Shown: positions 62,935 to 64,000 of the stretch, one piece after another
How positions within the stretch are numbered: position 1 is the stretch's first letter
Layout: every line of letters starts with the position of its first letter
From: Arthrobacter sp. MYb227
GTDB lineage: Bacteria > Actinomycetota > Actinomycetes > Actinomycetales > Micrococcaceae
DNA length: 64,000 nt
Direction of reading: 5' to 3'
Assembly: GCF_002975435.1 (NCBI RefSeq)
Contig: NZ_PCPT01000002.1
Location: forward strand, 372,001-436,000
Program-made: the position numbers and the translations under genes
Notes under the pieces: generated by a model
What the model was told of the DNA's origin: nothing
Databases searched by the model: none
Seen by the model: only the letters and a program-made list of their open reading frames with translations

Positions 62935-62986
62935 TTGAGCACCGGCTGTTTTGCGAGGGAAGATCTCGCTAACTGCCGGTGCTCAA
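62935..62986. terminator. Two-tier hairpin downstream of the MFS gene
   Basis: TTGAGCACCGGC (62935-62946) and GCCGGTGCTCAA (62975-62986) are perfect complements. Inside, GCGAG (62953-62957) pairs with CTCGC (62965-62969). It lies 112 bases beyond the stop of the minus-strand MFS gene and may end its transcript. Confidence 0.5.
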
Positions 62987-63097
62987 CATCATTCGCACTA
63001 CAAAGAGGTAAGAATGACTCTAAACGCCACTCCTGACTTCCCTATGTACGCAACCTTGATGTTTCCTGTGAGTGTGGCGGAGTGTGGGCAGCGTTGT

Positions 63098-64000
63098 TTA
63101 GGAGTGAGAGAAGTTCACACTATCGCGTCGGCCAACCAGCACCGCCGAGAGACCAATGCCCACTGCGGCAAAGCCGCAGGTCATCCACCAAGTTGATGAC
63201 CATCCACCGGTACTCATGGCCAGCCAGGCGACGAGCATGGGCCCGGTGAAGTTTCCAATATTGAAAATCTGCTGCATCAAACCCATTGCGGCCGGAGCAG
63301 AGCCGCCGGCGGGAGCTAGATCCACTGCCATGCGCGTCAACGTTGCGGGGATCATTGCTCCAAGTAAGGAGAACAATCCAACGCAGGTAACCTGCCAGGC
63401 CAAGCCACCGGAAATTGGTGACCAATCGATGGCAAAGGTCAGGAAACTAGTGACAGCCATTGCGGCGAATGAAACAAATAACAAAATTTTGGGTGCTATC
63501 CCGCGCTGCAGCAAGAACCCGGTGAGTACCGCGCCAATGCCATTGAGTCCGCCGACGATTGCCGAAAGGGTTCCAGGATGGGTTCCGCTGAGACCGCTTT
63601 GTTCGTAAATGGTGGGCAGGAACCCCACGACTGCCATCCACTGGATGGTGTAGCAACCAAAGACGAAACCCGCGATCCATACTTTTCCTGTGCGCGCTGT
63701 GACACCGATGCGCGCCGTCGCGGCCTTGGTTCCGCCCACGGCCTGTGGCTGATCCTTAGGAACTAAACGTATGATCAGCGGGAGGGGGATGAGGGTCATG
63801 GCGGCCATGATCCACCACCACATGTGCCACGTGCCAACCTGCAAGAAAAAGGCGCTGGAAATCAGGCCCACGAATGTTGCGGTGCCCATATACGCACTCC
63901 AGCACCCAACCGCCATATTGATCCGGTTCATGGGTGCGTAGCGGCGAATCAGACCCGGGCCCATAACGGTAGCGGCAATGAATCCGACGCCCTCAATTGC
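63098..64000 (-). CDS. MFS transporter (CynX/NimT-like), 5' end outside the window
   Basis: At least 300 residues of a major facilitator transporter; the frame stays open to base 64000, so the true start and the first three or four helices are beyond the window. An internal Met at 63964 follows a hydrophobic stretch and is not the start. About eight helices are visible, with a central charged loop (RLVPKDQPQAVGG) that divides the two halves. The wide-spaced GFLPTIYEQSGLS segment starts the second half and resembles cyanate/nitroimidazole-type transporters. Substrate unknown. Confidence 0.87.
   Translation of the reverse strand, partial: AIEGVGFIAATVMGPGLIRRYAPMNRINMAVGCWSAYMGTATFVGLISSAFFLQVGTWHMWWWIMAAMTLIPLPLIIRLVPKDQPQAVGGTKAATARIGVTARTGKVWIAGFVFGCYTIQWMAVVGFLPTIYEQSGLSGTHPGTLSAIVGGLNGIGAVLTGFLLQRGIAPKILLFVSFAAMAVTSFLTFAIDWSPISGGLAWQVTCVGLFSLLGAMIPATLTRMAVDLAPAGGSAPAAMGLMQQIFNIGNFTGPMLVAWLAMSTGGWSSTWWMTCGFAAVGIGLSAVLVGRRDSVNFSHS

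Noticed and set aside
63014-63196. Frame starting MTLNATPDFPMY with a GAGG site
   Set aside because: The start looks fair, but the rest runs into the antisense of the MFS gene and shows no family. It may be the stump of a lost gene; not supported.
1-64000. tRNA, rRNA, CRISPR arrays, riboswitches, insertion sequences
   Set aside because: I looked for T-loop-like GGTTCGAATCC patterns, repeat-spacer arrays and transposase motifs and found none convincing; a covariance-model scan would settle it.

Overview
The window is ordinary high-GC actinobacterial chromosome. By eye the base composition is in the high fifties of percent G+C. The gene content suggests a soil or cheese-rind Micrococcaceae such as Glutamicibacter, Paeniglutamicibacter or Arthrobacter: a DUF222/HNH protein, many TetR and LysR regulators, MHS-family transporters, a DUF4956/VTC pair and an intracellular GH3 enzyme. 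That assignment is inference. I see no rRNA, tRNA, CRISPR array, intact transposase or phage module. Almost everything is nutrient uptake and catabolism, laid out as neighbouring operons, each with its own regulator.

Region by region. 1-3636: the end of an ABC importer operon (two permeases, ATPase) closed by a metal-dependent phosphodiesterase/phosphatase, suggesting import and hydrolysis of an organophosphorus compound. 3946-16706: two paralogous TetR/binding-protein modules. The second continues into an amidohydrolase, a DppB-DppC-DppDF importer, a FAD-dependent amine/amino-acid oxidase and a cupin. An orphan Imm45-like immunity gene lies between them. 16978-25399: a DUF222-HNH protein, an amidase, a small membrane protein, a carboxylesterase, a GH3 glycosidase and a TetR. 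25976-32166: UPF0158, then a LysR-controlled class I P450 system (P450, [2Fe-2S] ferredoxin, ferredoxin reductase) followed by an MHS transporter broken by one in-frame stop codon. 32736-35024: PadR, DUF1048 and a drug-efflux type ABC pair. 35095-41515: a LysR and a divergent SDR, flavin monooxygenase, Asp/Glu-racemase-like, SDR and NhaC cluster. 42341-55755: a long cluster for what looks like a hydroaromatic or polycarboxylic acid (KstD-like flavoprotein, LysR, MHS transporter, AroE-like dehydrogenase, Gfo/Idh, TIM-barrel enzyme, aldo/keto reductase, second KstD-like flavoprotein, TctCBA importer). 56104-64000: DUF1684, APC permease with TetR, DUF4956 with VTC-type polyphosphate polymerase, a racemase-like protein and an MFS transporter cut by the window end.

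The most interesting signal is regulatory. A near-identical inverted repeat (core GTCAACA-N-CATTGACAG) overlaps the -35 box of the first binding-protein gene and of the amidohydrolase operon. Close relatives lie upstream of the amidase and the carboxylesterase. With two paralogous TetR genes divergent from the first two sites, this looks like one regulon that joins an importer with two alternative binding proteins, three different hydrolases and a FAD oxidase: an unassigned catabolic pathway for an N-acyl or ester compound. Intergenic DNA holds several strong hairpins, an iterated AT-rich motif and a decayed copy of the 3' end of the efflux permease gene.
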